Positions 1-8,308 of a DNA stretch of 64,000 nucleotides are shown here, in pieces. Under the pieces are notes generated by a model, which saw only the letters and a program-made list of their open reading frames with translations, was not told the origin of the DNA and ran no database searches. The stretch spans positions 119,794 through 183,793 of the forward strand of contig NZ_JAKREW010000008.1 in assembly GCF_022347545.1 (NCBI RefSeq), read 5' to 3'. A program made the position numbers and the translations under genes. How positions within the stretch are numbered: position 1 is the first letter of the stretch; every line of letters begins with the position of its first letter. The DNA is from Terribium retamae (GTDB lineage Bacteria; Pseudomonadota; Alphaproteobacteria; Rhizobiales; Rhizobiaceae).

Positions 1-739
1 ATTTCGACCCCGAGCCGGTGACAAGCACTTTAGCGCCCGGCGTATCGCTGAAATCGCCATTTATCTCAACATAGTTGGTGGCGATGGAGCCGCCATCCTT
101 GACGGCAACAATGCTGCTGTCGGCACCGCTGAGGCCCGTTGTCGCACGAAGTTCGTCCGTGGTCAGCAACGACCCCTGGCCGGTAACGGTCAGCGTTCCC
201 TTAGCCTGCTGGCCCGCTCCAACATAGGTGTATTTGGCATCCACCTTGCCGCCATTCTCGACCAGCAAAGTGCCATCACCACCATAGATGTAGGTTGCAG
301 CATAGCCGTCGCCACCGCCGCCAACGTAGAGCGTGTTGCCCAAAATATTGTTCGTACGCGCGATGTTCAGTTCAGAGCCCGCGCCGCTGACGACCACCGT
401 GCCTTGCGAATTCCTGTTTCCGGCAATGATCATCCGGCCACCGACCGTAACATCGGCACCGTTGTTGATCGTTACGACAGCGCCCTTCTGATAGAGGCCA
501 ACGATCAGGTCGTAGCTGAAGCCCTGGTTGCCCGACCAGGTTTCACTGGTGCCGTCCACCAAGAAATCCTTCGAATCTGGCGGCGCCGAGAATGCCTGAC
601 TGACGTCACCGAGCGAGACAGCTGCGGACAGGGCAATCGCCGAGGCGATGCCCGCTCCGTTGTTGCCAAGAATTGTCGAGCCAAGGAGAATTTTGGTCCA
701 GCGCGCTGCGCCTGATTTTCCGATCGTATTTCCGATCAA
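1..739 (-). CDS. Autotransporter-type passenger protein, 5' part (runs off left edge)
   Basis: Translating the minus strand from a TTG at 739 gives an open frame to base 1 (about 246 residues, no stop). A GAGGGA ribosome-binding site lies six bases before the TTG. The N-terminus is a long basic and hydrophobic export signal (about residues 10-45, containing ILLGSTILGNNGAGIASAIA). It is followed by Gly/Asn/Thr-rich beta-helix-like repeats such as GTVVVSGAGSELNI, GTLLVENGGKVDA and GTLTVTGQGSLLTT, the pattern of type V secretion passenger domains. The barrel domain would lie beyond the window, so secretion by its own barrel is inferred. The gene is downstream of the siderophore operon, behind a strong terminator, and probably has its own promoter in 740-939. 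The function of the passenger is unknown. Confidence 0.72.
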   Translation of the reverse strand, partial: MIGNTIGKSGAARWTKILLGSTILGNNGAGIASAIALSAAVSLGDVSQAFSAPPDSKDFLVDGTSETWSGNQGFSYDLIVGLYQKGAVVTINNGADVTVGGRMIIAGNRNSQGTVVVSGAGSELNIARTNNILGNTLYVGGGGDGYAATYIYGGDGTLLVENGGKVDAKYTYVGAGQQAKGTLTVTGQGSLLTTDELRATTGLSGADSSIVAVKDGGSIATNYVEINGDFSDTPGAKVLVTGSGSK

Positions 740-885
740 GACACGTCCCTCATTAAGTGCAAAGCATCTGTCGCCGGACAACGAAGCATGATCGCCAAAG
801 CTCTCCGCCCGACGACCACGCTTAAACCGCAACGGCGCGATCTAGCCTTTTGAGGAGTGCGGCGGCCATTAGCACACATGCACTA

Positions 886-909
886 GCGGAAAGGTACGCG
901 CCTTTCCGC
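886..909. other. GC-rich hairpin, 9-bp arms
   Basis: GCGGAAAGG (886-894) and CCTTTCCGC (901-909) are perfect inverted arms around a 6-nt loop, with no T-run behind either side. It sits between the operon terminator and the surface-protein gene. It could be a second termination or mRNA-stability structure, or a regulator site. Confidence 0.4.
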
Positions 910-939
910 CTCGGACGCCTGTCGACAAAATCAAAGCAA

Positions 940-968
940 AACAAGCGCTTGCGAGGCAAGCGCTTGTT
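940..968 (-). terminator. Rho-independent terminator of the siderophore operon
   Basis: AACAAGCGCTTGC (940-952) and GCAAGCGCTTGTT (956-968) are perfect 13-bp arms around a GAG loop. Read on the minus strand the stem is followed by TTTTGCTTTGATTTT, so it fits termination 48 bases after the iucD-like stop codon. Confidence 0.8.
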
Positions 969-1015
969 CATTCCCGATTGCCGCCCCTAAAGGCGGCGAC
1001 ATGCAGGGATATCTT

Positions 1016-2332
1016 CTAGAGAGCAGATCCTTGCGCCATCCGAGACAGGGCTTCCGCAGAATCGCCGACCCATTTCACCGCTGATGGCCGCAGCGCCAGA
1101 TCGAAATGCTCGCGGCCCAGCAAAGCATTGACGATAACGGCACTACGCCATGCCATCAGGCTGAGCTGCGGTTCGGCGATGCCGTGGCTGTGGCGCCCGG
1201 CGTTGAGCGCGAAGATACGCGCGGCGGCGGGCCCGTCCCATTCCACCGAGAAATCCTCGCGCAGCTGATAGAGCCCGCGCTCGTCGAGATCGAGCCGCTC
1301 GCCGAGCGGCGCCAGGAAGTCGGGTACCGTGAAGACATAACCTGTAGCGAGCACGACGGCATCCGCGCTTACCATTTCCACGCTGCCGTCGAAGCCGTTG
1401 CGCATGACAAGGCGAAACTCGCCGCCCTCATGGCGCAGGTCGAGAACCTCGCGGTGCGGCAGGAAGGCGAGATCGTGCTCCTTGCCGGACAGGTGGCGCA
1501 GCGCATAGCTCTTCTGGTAGATCGCGCGCAGCGTCGAAGCCGAGATGCCGTCGCCGGCCAATTTCTGCTGCGCTACAGTCGGTTGCTTGCGCGAACGCGG
1601 CAGAGCATGGAAGCGTTCGACATATTGCGGGGTGAAGAACTCGTCCGTGAAGGGAGAATCGTCCAGCGTCTGGAAATTCTGCCGGCGGCTGATCCAGGCG
1701 ATGGATTGATCCGCCGCTTCCGGCTGTGACAGCAAATGCTGCATAATCTCGGCACCGCTCTGACCGCCGCCGATGACGACGATACGCCGTCCCTTCAATC
1801 CACCCAGCCGATAAGCCGCCTGGCTGGTATGAAAACAGGTCTCACCTTGCACTACCTGCCCCCAGTCGGGAATGTTCGGCTTCAGCCCAACGCCAAGCGA
1901 CAGGTTGCGCGCAAAACGCGTTTCGTCGTCGAAGCGAACATGGAAAGCTCCCTCCTTGAAACGCACTTCGCGCACGGATCGTCCGAAGCGGAGGTTGTCG
2001 AGACCGGCAGCGACCCAGGAAAGATAGCGAGCGAACTCGCGCCGTGGGATCGCGTCGAAATCGGCGTTGAGGAATTCATAGAACCGCTTCTGCGAAACCA
2101 GATAGCTGGCGAAGCTCCAGGGGCTGGTCGGCAGCGTCGCCGTCACCAGATCCTTCATGAAGGACGTCTGCAGTTCCACGCCTTCCAGCATCATGCCCGG
2201 ATGCCAGTCGAAGGCCGGTTTGTCGTCGAAGAAGCACACACCGGCGGAAGGGATTGAATCGAGATGCGCAGCAAGGCTGAGGTGGAAGGGACCGATGCCG
2301 ATACCTGCAAGGTCGAGGACTGGGGATGTCAT
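1016..2332 (-). CDS. iucD: N-hydroxylating monooxygenase for siderophore amine (IucD/RhbE family)
   Basis: 438 residues, the usual length for flavin-dependent lysine/ornithine/diamine N-monooxygenases. The N-terminus shows the FAD-binding GIGIGPFHLSLAAHL, the middle shows the NADPH site VVIGGGQSGAEI, and DAVVLATGYVF near residue 330 is the family ATGY motif. It would N-hydroxylate L-lysine (aerobactin-type) or a diamine such as 1,3-diaminopropane (schizokinen/rhizobactin-type), making the first hydroxamate precursor in the cytoplasm. It is the last gene of the four-gene operon, 18 bases after the iucC-like stop, with GGAGCTGTCC before the ATG. The substrate cannot be read from sequence alone. 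The absence of diaminobutyrate aminotransferase and decarboxylase genes beside it favours lysine. Confidence 0.9.
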   Translation of the reverse strand: MTSPVLDLAGIGIGPFHLSLAAHLDSIPSAGVCFFDDKPAFDWHPGMMLEGVELQTSFMKDLVTATLPTSPWSFASYLVSQKRFYEFLNADFDAIPRREFARYLSWVAAGLDNLRFGRSVREVRFKEGAFHVRFDDETRFARNLSLGVGLKPNIPDWGQVVQGETCFHTSQAAYRLGGLKGRRIVVIGGGQSGAEIMQHLLSQPEAADQSIAWISRRQNFQTLDDSPFTDEFFTPQYVERFHALPRSRKQPTVAQQKLAGDGISASTLRAIYQKSYALRHLSGKEHDLAFLPHREVLDLRHEGGEFRLVMRNGFDGSVEMVSADAVVLATGYVFTVPDFLAPLGERLDLDERGLYQLREDFSVEWDGPAAARIFALNAGRHSHGIAEPQLSLMAWRSAVIVNALLGREHFDLALRPSAVKWVGDSAEALSRMAQGSAL

Positions 2333-2350
2333 GGACAGCTCCGTTGTTGA

Positions 2351-4168
2351 TCAGGCCGCTTTGCCTCGGCCGATGGTCAGGCCGAGATACAATGGATTGT
2401 CGAGTTCGGTGCCGAGCGCGGGAACCGGCCGCTCGCCGGCATCGCCGTAGCCGATGGCAAAACGCACCTTGTTGATTGCGATGCGCGGCATTTTCGGCTG
2501 GAGCAGATCGAACTGGCGGAAACGCTCCGCGAGTTCCGTGTGCCGTGCCTGATAGGAGACGACGCAGTCGGCGAGCACTCGGTAGAAGACCGCCTCGTCG
2601 AGCCCGTCAAAATCGGCCAATGCGGCCGAGACGAAGCGCAGGACGCTGGCGACATGGCCGGTCTGCAGATGCTGCAGCAGGTGCGCCGGCGGGCGTCGTT
2701 TCAATGTGGCGCGAACAGCCGGGTCGAGCGTGGCAAGTTCCGGGAAATCGGCATCGACGAGGTCGAGATCCCCCTGGAAATCCTTGACCGCGACGCCCAC
2801 CGGAACATCACCTTCCAGGATGATGGTGATGTTCTGGCCATGGGCGATGAAGCCGACGCCATAGCAGCACAGGAAGTGATAAAGCGGCACGAAGACGCTC
2901 GAGAACAGACGCTGCAGCCAGACCTCGTGGCCGAGCCCGGAAAGCTCGATCAGGGCGCTGATGACAGGGCGGCCCTGCGCATCGGTTTGCGTCAGGGCGC
3001 CCATCATCATGGGCCGTTTGCCCTTCGGCAGATTCTGGAGCGGACTCTCGCGCCAGATCGCGCCCAGCATTTCTAGATGCTGGTACGGCGCGCCCTCGAT
3101 GCGTTCGAACTGGGGGTGCGGATAGAAGGCTCCTGCCACTTCGCTGAGCACAAAAGCCGGCTTCAACACCGGATCAGTGGCCGCCGTCGCCGCCAGCCAG
3201 CGCGACAGGCGCGGTCCGATGTCCATGTATTTGCCGGGCACGCCACGCCAGGCGGAGGTGTTGAGCACGGTGAGCGGCAGCTTCACATGCAGCGCCTCGG
3301 GCCGCGAGACGTTGGCCAGCGTGCGCAAGGATTGCTGGGCGGCAAAATAGTCGCCGAATTGGCCGAGCGGCACGATGCGCCCAGCGGCGATCTCGCCGGC
3401 ATAGGTTGCAGCAAGCATGGCCTGCCACTGCCAGGGATGGACGGGAACAAGCAAGTGCGTTTCCGCGGACGCGCCCGCAGCATCGCGCGCAGTCTCGAGG
3501 CGCAATCGTTCGGTCCGGTTCAGCGCAGCGTCGAGCAAGGTGCCTTCGGTGACGTCGGGATCGACGGAAAAGCGCATATGCATGCGGTGCGCGGCAATCC
3601 AGAACAGCTGGAACTCGGACACGAACTCCGGAGAATAGGCCTCGAAGGCTTCCAACCCCCAGCCGATGCGTCCTTTGTTTGCTGGTGCTTTGGGATGGCC
3701 GTCGAGCAAACGCTGCAGATCAAGATCCGGCAGTCTGGCGAGGTCGAAGGCGGAGAACGCCTGGCGCTCGGAAAGGATACGGACATCCGCGATCAGAGTG
3801 CTGTAGAGCTCCTTGGCGTAAGTGCTGAGCGTGGGGGCAGAGATCTCGAGCACGGCACGCGCATCGACGAAGAAGGCGACGGCATCCTCTGCCGCCATCC
3901 CATCGCCATCTGCAAGCCGTATCAGCGTTTCCGGATCGATCGACAACTGCCCCCAGATGCGGCGTACGGCTTCGAAGCGGTAGGCAACGGCGTCACCGAG
4001 CGGCACTTCCCAGTATCGACCGCCCGCTTGCAGCGGCTGGACGGGCAGCACTTCCTCATAAATCAGCTCGGAGATCGCGCGCGCCAGAACAGCTTGGTTC
4101 GCGCGTCGCCAGAGCTCCCCGGTGACGGCCCGCCCCTTGGGCAAAGGACCAAGCGATGGCCCACTCAC
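2351..4168 (-). CDS. iucC: NIS siderophore synthetase, second condensation (IucC/RhbF family)
   Basis: The frame is open to 4273, but family similarity begins near a GTG at 4168 that overlaps the TGA of the preceding gene (GTGA), giving 605 residues, close to IucC (about 580) and RhbF (about 600). The NIS synthetase motifs are visible: the nucleotide-site HPWQWQAM in the middle and AHGQNITIIL toward the C-terminus, followed by a FhuF-like end. These enzymes adenylate a citrate carboxylate and condense it with an N-acyl-N-hydroxy amine. In the aerobactin pathway IucC adds the second hydroxamate arm to the IucA product. The overlap implies translational coupling with the acetyltransferase. Confidence 0.88.
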   Translation of the reverse strand: MSGPSLGPLPKGRAVTGELWRRANQAVLARAISELIYEEVLPVQPLQAGGRYWEVPLGDAVAYRFEAVRRIWGQLSIDPETLIRLADGDGMAAEDAVAFFVDARAVLEISAPTLSTYAKELYSTLIADVRILSERQAFSAFDLARLPDLDLQRLLDGHPKAPANKGRIGWGLEAFEAYSPEFVSEFQLFWIAAHRMHMRFSVDPDVTEGTLLDAALNRTERLRLETARDAAGASAETHLLVPVHPWQWQAMLAATYAGEIAAGRIVPLGQFGDYFAAQQSLRTLANVSRPEALHVKLPLTVLNTSAWRGVPGKYMDIGPRLSRWLAATAATDPVLKPAFVLSEVAGAFYPHPQFERIEGAPYQHLEMLGAIWRESPLQNLPKGKRPMMMGALTQTDAQGRPVISALIELSGLGHEVWLQRLFSSVFVPLYHFLCCYGVGFIAHGQNITIILEGDVPVGVAVKDFQGDLDLVDADFPELATLDPAVRATLKRRPPAHLLQHLQTGHVASVLRFVSAALADFDGLDEAVFYRVLADCVVSYQARHTELAERFRQFDLLQPKMPRIAINKVRFAIGYGDAGERPVPALGTELDNPLYLGLTIGRGKAA

Positions 4169-5238
4169 AGCGGCACCTCGCTGAAAAAGCGCGCGCGCTG
4201 GCAGCAGACGAACATCGCACGCTTGTGGGGGAAGTCGAATTCCTTGACCTTGTCGTAGGCAGCATGCGCGCAATAGCTCAGCATCTTGTGGTTCGATGCG
4301 CGCGGCTCTCCGACGATGCGCTGCGTGCGGGGATCGTCGAGGAACAAGTAATGCGTCACCGAACGGAACAGAGCCAGCGTCTTCGGTCTGCCGAGATGTC
4401 GCTTGTTGCCGATCAGCCCGTGCCAGCCGCGATCATAATCGGTCGGATCGTAATAAGGCCCAAGACGGTCCTCCTTGCCCCAGTACAATTCGAGATAGCC
4501 GCTCGGCTCGCCGTCCAGGCTGGCGATGACGCCGAAAATATGCGGATCCTGTTCCTGTGCGGCGAGATAGCCGTCAAGCTCTTCCCGACTCTGCGCCAGT
4601 TCCCAGAAAAAGGAGACGCGGCCGTCATTCATCCATTCATGGAACAGGTCGAGGTCGTTTCGCCGATCGATCGGCCGGAACGAAAGCGTCAGATCGAGTT
4701 CGGGAAGCCACCGCTGGTACATGACGCCATTGGGGCGTGGCGAACGCAGCGGCGGCAGCCGATCGGCGGGGCCGATCGATGTCTCGACAGCAGGATAGAT
4801 CAGGTGCGAAGCCTGCTTGCGCCAAAGCAGAGGCAACTGGCGCAGCACGGACCGCCTGAGGACCGTGCGCAACTTTCCGTCGACGGGCTCTGCCGTGCGT
4901 GCGGTCGCCAGCGCGATCACCGGCCAGACCTCCTCGACCGGTGGCAACAGGATCTGGGCGGCATCGGGAAAGCGGATGAAGACCGCGTCGGCGAGCGCCG
5001 CCAGCATTTGCGGCTGATCCTGCCTGCCGGCCTCAAAGACAACGTCCTCAAGCAGCAGATCGGCCTGGTGTCGGATCAGCGCGGCCTGGGCGATCCGAAC
5101 ACCAATTGGAGACACCAGGGTCAGTTTGCTGCCTTCATAGCGGACTTCGAACGCGCCGTCGTCCGAGGCCAGATAATGCTTGCTCACGGCAAGAATGCCT
5201 TCGGCCTGGGCGGGCTTTTCTCTCAGTTGGATGTTCAT
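4165..5238 (-). CDS. iucB: Siderophore N-hydroxyamine O-acetyltransferase (IucB family)
   Basis: 357 residues. The C-terminal 190 residues form the GNAT-like siderophore acetyltransferase domain (AlcB/IucB/RhbD type): FRPIDRRNDLDLFHEWMND, the GPYYDPTDYDRGWHGLIGN segment and RIVGEPRASNHKML. It transfers acetyl from acetyl-CoA to the hydroxylated amine. An N-terminal extension of about 165 residues is present, which makes it closer in size to IucB (about 315) than to the short RhbD (about 200, from memory). Start ATG overlaps the upstream stop as ATGA, so it is coupled to iucA. Confidence 0.85.
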   Translation of the reverse strand: MNIQLREKPAQAEGILAVSKHYLASDDGAFEVRYEGSKLTLVSPIGVRIAQAALIRHQADLLLEDVVFEAGRQDQPQMLAALADAVFIRFPDAAQILLPPVEEVWPVIALATARTAEPVDGKLRTVLRRSVLRQLPLLWRKQASHLIYPAVETSIGPADRLPPLRSPRPNGVMYQRWLPELDLTLSFRPIDRRNDLDLFHEWMNDGRVSFFWELAQSREELDGYLAAQEQDPHIFGVIASLDGEPSGYLELYWGKEDRLGPYYDPTDYDRGWHGLIGNKRHLGRPKTLALFRSVTHYLFLDDPRTQRIVGEPRASNHKMLSYCAHAAYDKVKEFDFPHKRAMFVCCQRARFFSEVPL

Positions 5239-7013
5239 GCGGGCTTCCTCGTGAAAAGCGGATTTGACATCGGGACGTATCCAGCAAGCGGGTCGGTGAC
5301 CTCGGTGTTCTCGTTTGTGTTCTTCAACGAAAACAGGAAATTGCCCTTGCTGCCGAGCGTGGGCGAATTGAGCAGATAGTCGAGACAGGCGAGATTGCCG
5401 GGTGCCCGCGCGGCAAGCCTTTCCAGCAGCAGACGGAAGCGGGCAAGCAATGCTTCCTCACTGGACAATCCGGCATCGGCGAGCGCCGAAATGACGGCGA
5501 ACACCCCGTTGATGACAAGGTAATAACCGAACACATGGGCAGCAGACTCTGCATCGAAGACATGATCGCCCTTGCCGCCCGCGGAGGGCAGATGCTCACG
5601 CAGCATCGGCAGGAACTCTCGGACATAGCCGGTGCCTTGGCAGTCGCGGAAATAGAGATGGCTGGGCCAGCCATCACTCAACCCGACGACGAGGTTCTGC
5701 TGATGCGCGCCAAACAGCAGCCCGAACTCCGAGAAGGCAAGGAAGAACGGCTCAATCGCCGTATCGAGGAAACGTTCGAACCAGCACTCCGCGACCACAG
5801 GCGGCTCCAGACCGTCCTGCTTTGCAACAAACCTGACGAGATCGGAAAGATGGCTTTCCGCCTGGCCCGGGTGACGCTCGCATAAGGCGCCTAGAACGGC
5901 TGCCTTGGGGGCGTTGTCGTGCCGGAACGGATTTTCGCGGAAGGACACGATGGCGCTGGTGAGCACCGCGCCGCCGGGCCCATCGCGCAATGCCATCCAT
6001 GCTGGCTCGCCGAGCACAGTCAGTGTCGGGCAGACGTCTCTCAGTCTCTCGCCCAATGTGCCTTTGACTAGGCTGTGCACAGAAAGCCCGCGGTCGCATT
6101 CGTGCCGTTCGATGACCCGGCGCGAATTGGTGAGCTTGAGGTCGAGCGAGAATTTCAACATCCAGGCGCTGTTCGCAGAATGGATAGTGCGCAACGACGT
6201 CGTCGCGCGCCATGAAGGTCCACCAAGACCGAGATCGCGAACCAGGCCCGCCGCGAAGAGCTGCTGAACGGCCGGCACCAGCATCAGCCGAGATGCCTGC
6301 CAGGGATGCATGGGGAACAGGCGCGAGCCTTCATTCTGCGTGAGTGGGGCAAAGCCCTCACCGGTGAGGCTGTGCACCATTTCAACGACGTCGTGGGGGT
6401 CGACACTGCCGCAGGCGAAAACATCTGGATGGACGGCCCACCAGCGCAGCTGAAAAGCGCCGCCATATTCATGACCGAAGCGGCGCGAATCCTCCTCGGA
6501 GAACTCGTCGCGGCTCATCGGTGCCGGGTGCACGGCGTGACCAAAGCGCAGCGCGCTTTCCGCCTCGATGAAGTCCGGTACGCCATCGGCAAATGGCCGC
6601 ACGGAACCTCTTGCAGCAGTGGTCTGCGCGATCGCCGCGACACTGGCAGCCGTCCGCCTTTGAAGGTTCAGCCGGCTGGCGCTACTGGAACGACCACGGA
6701 TATCCTCCTCGCGCATCAGCATGGCGAGAACGTCGAAGAGCTCGATCTCGACGGGCCTGCCGTCGGTCAGAAGCCAGATCCGGCCGTCGAACCCATGATA
6801 GCCGACGCGCGACCGATGGCGCAGCGGTGCGACAACAATGGCGCCGGTCGCAGGCAGATCAAGGACGAGGACCTCCTTGCCGCCTTTGAGAAATCCGTAG
6901 TTTTCGGCGCGATCAAAACGGCACCCATTCCACTCGCGGACAAGAGCATTTAATAGTCTATCGACAGATGGAGCGGTATTACTTCTATCTTCTACGTAAG
7001 TAATTCTGTCCAT
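5235..7013 (-). CDS. iucA: NIS siderophore synthetase, first condensation (IucA/RhbC family)
   Basis: 592 residues, the normal IucA/RhbC length. NIS synthetase signatures are MHPWQASRLM (residues near 235) and GAHQQNLVVGL (near 430). The enzyme would join citrate to one acetylated hydroxylamine arm using ATP. It is the first gene of the operon. The ATG at 7013 follows GTGAGATAAACAA, a modest GAGA-type ribosome site, and the upstream 84 bases are AT-rich and shared with a divergent exporter gene. Order iucA-iucB-iucC-iucD is the aerobactin order. The rhizobactin 1021 cluster has rhbA-rhbB before rhbC and places the monooxygenase before the second synthetase. Confidence 0.88.
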   Translation of the reverse strand: MDRITYVEDRSNTAPSVDRLLNALVREWNGCRFDRAENYGFLKGGKEVLVLDLPATGAIVVAPLRHRSRVGYHGFDGRIWLLTDGRPVEIELFDVLAMLMREEDIRGRSSSASRLNLQRRTAASVAAIAQTTAARGSVRPFADGVPDFIEAESALRFGHAVHPAPMSRDEFSEEDSRRFGHEYGGAFQLRWWAVHPDVFACGSVDPHDVVEMVHSLTGEGFAPLTQNEGSRLFPMHPWQASRLMLVPAVQQLFAAGLVRDLGLGGPSWRATTSLRTIHSANSAWMLKFSLDLKLTNSRRVIERHECDRGLSVHSLVKGTLGERLRDVCPTLTVLGEPAWMALRDGPGGAVLTSAIVSFRENPFRHDNAPKAAVLGALCERHPGQAESHLSDLVRFVAKQDGLEPPVVAECWFERFLDTAIEPFFLAFSEFGLLFGAHQQNLVVGLSDGWPSHLYFRDCQGTGYVREFLPMLREHLPSAGGKGDHVFDAESAAHVFGYYLVINGVFAVISALADAGLSSEEALLARFRLLLERLAARAPGNLACLDYLLNSPTLGSKGNFLFSLKNTNENTEVTDPLAGYVPMSNPLFTRKPA

Positions 7014-7097
7014 TTGTTTATCTCACGACAGTTGCATTAGTATATTTATTGTGGAATTGAACAGGTTGTATTTCCGAATAACGAGCTTACACTTGTG
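7014..7097. promoter_or_regulatory. Divergent promoter region, siderophore synthesis / export
   Basis: This AT-rich 84-bp gap separates the iucA-like start from the exporter start. On the minus strand TATACT (7044-7039) is a plausible -10 box 26 bases before the iucA ATG. I found no TGA-N9-TCA RirA-type operator and no clear Irr or Fur box. Iron control is expected but is not proven by a visible motif. Confidence 0.5.
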
Positions 7098-8288
7098 ATG
7101 ATCTCCGCTTCTCCTCTCGAAGAAACAGGCCTGACGCGGCGGTTGGCGTTCGGCGCCATGTCGATCGGTTTTGGCCAATCGGCCTTTGTGGTGTTGGTGC
7201 CGCTGGTGATGGCTCGACTTCGCCTGACGACCTTCGATCTCGGTCTGGCTGTGGCCGCAGGCACATTCGCCTTCCTCATCGGCGCGCCGCTGTGGGGCAG
7301 TGCGGGCAGTCGCATCGGCCCTGGCCGCATGATCCGTGTGCTCGGGCTTGCCATGCTGGCCGCACAGGCGCTGCTGGTGATCCAGCTGTCGGCGGGGCCA
7401 ACAGCCTACGCTATCGCGATAGGCGGGCTGATCGTCTCGCGCCTGATCTACGGCTTCGCGGCAGCGGGCGTGATGCCAACCGCCCAGGCATGGCTCGCCG
7501 GCACGGTCGAAGCCGGTCGCCGACAGGCGGCTTTCGGGCTGCTGAGTGCCGGTGTCAATTTCGGCAGGCTGACGGGTTCGTTGGCCGGCGCCGCCGCAGC
7601 GATCGCAGCACCACTCACCGTCGCGCTGTTCACGTTGGCACCACTGATGCTGTGGCTGGTGCCCAGGGACGCGACAAAGATTGAGGCCAGTGACGGGACC
7701 AGAGCGCCCCGGCTTTCGCCACTGGACATGCGCATCCTGCCCTTCCTGCTGATCGGCGCTTGCATGACCGCCGGTTTTGGGCAGGTGCAGATCATGCTTG
7801 GCCCATTGCTGCAGTTCAAGCTCGCCCTCGACGCCACCCAGGCAATGGCTTTGACCGGCGCCGCACTTGGACTGGTGGCGGTTACCATGATCGCGGTGCA
7901 AACGCTTGTACTGCCAAGGCTGCGCTGGAATGAGCGCAGCGGCATCCTTGCTGGAACCGGTCTGGTCGTGGCCGGAATGGCTGGGCTCACGATTGCCAAC
8001 GGTCATGGCGTCGGCGCTCTCGCGCTGGCGGTAACCGGCTTCGGCACCGCGCTTGCGACGCCGGCCTACACAGCCTGGCTTGCGCGCCGTGTGGAGAACC
8101 GGGAACAGGGCGCTGCCGCCGGTTGGTTGTCGAGCGCCCATATCGTCGGCCAAACCGCAGGTGCCTTGATAGGAGGTTTCGCCTTCCAGCTTGCACCGGA
8201 GCTGCCGCTGGTGGGTTGCGCGTGCCTGGCTCTCGCCGCCGCGGCAATCGCCATGATGCTCGACAGGCACAGCACCGCGCAGCGGTGA
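7098..8288 (+). CDS. MFS transporter, probable siderophore exporter (ShiF-like position)
   Basis: 396 residues from the ATG at 7098 (a GTG sits directly before it at 7095). About 12 hydrophobic segments with an MFS loop after helix 2 (PLWGSAGSRIGPGRMI) and a second half starting near MRILPFLLIGACMTAGFGQ. Divergent from the siderophore synthesis operon and convergent with the importer gene (20-bp gap). MFS proteins encoded beside iuc genes (ShiF, IucX type) are linked to release of the finished siderophore, so export is inferred from position. A drug-efflux role is possible. Confidence 0.78.
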   Translation: MISASPLEETGLTRRLAFGAMSIGFGQSAFVVLVPLVMARLRLTTFDLGLAVAAGTFAFLIGAPLWGSAGSRIGPGRMIRVLGLAMLAAQALLVIQLSAGPTAYAIAIGGLIVSRLIYGFAAAGVMPTAQAWLAGTVEAGRRQAAFGLLSAGVNFGRLTGSLAGAAAAIAAPLTVALFTLAPLMLWLVPRDATKIEASDGTRAPRLSPLDMRILPFLLIGACMTAGFGQVQIMLGPLLQFKLALDATQAMALTGAALGLVAVTMIAVQTLVLPRLRWNERSGILAGTGLVVAGMAGLTIANGHGVGALALAVTGFGTALATPAYTAWLARRVENREQGAAAGWLSSAHIVGQTAGALIGGFAFQLAPELPLVGCACLALAAAAIAMMLDRHSTAQR

Positions 8289-8308
8289 AGCGGGCTGCCG
8301 AAGCGCAA

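Noticed and set aside
404..715. 103-residue plus-strand open frame
   Set aside because: It is antisense to the passenger gene and has no domain or ribosome-site support.
3077..4258. 393-residue plus-strand frame opposite iucC
   Set aside because: Composition follows the GC-skewed third position of the real minus-strand gene; no family features.
4156..5379. 407-residue plus-strand frame opposite iucB
   Set aside because: Antisense shadow; IucB domain is clear on the minus strand.
7014..7097. RirA/Fur/Irr box search upstream of iucA
   Set aside because: No TGA-N9-TCA or extended palindrome could be found by eye.
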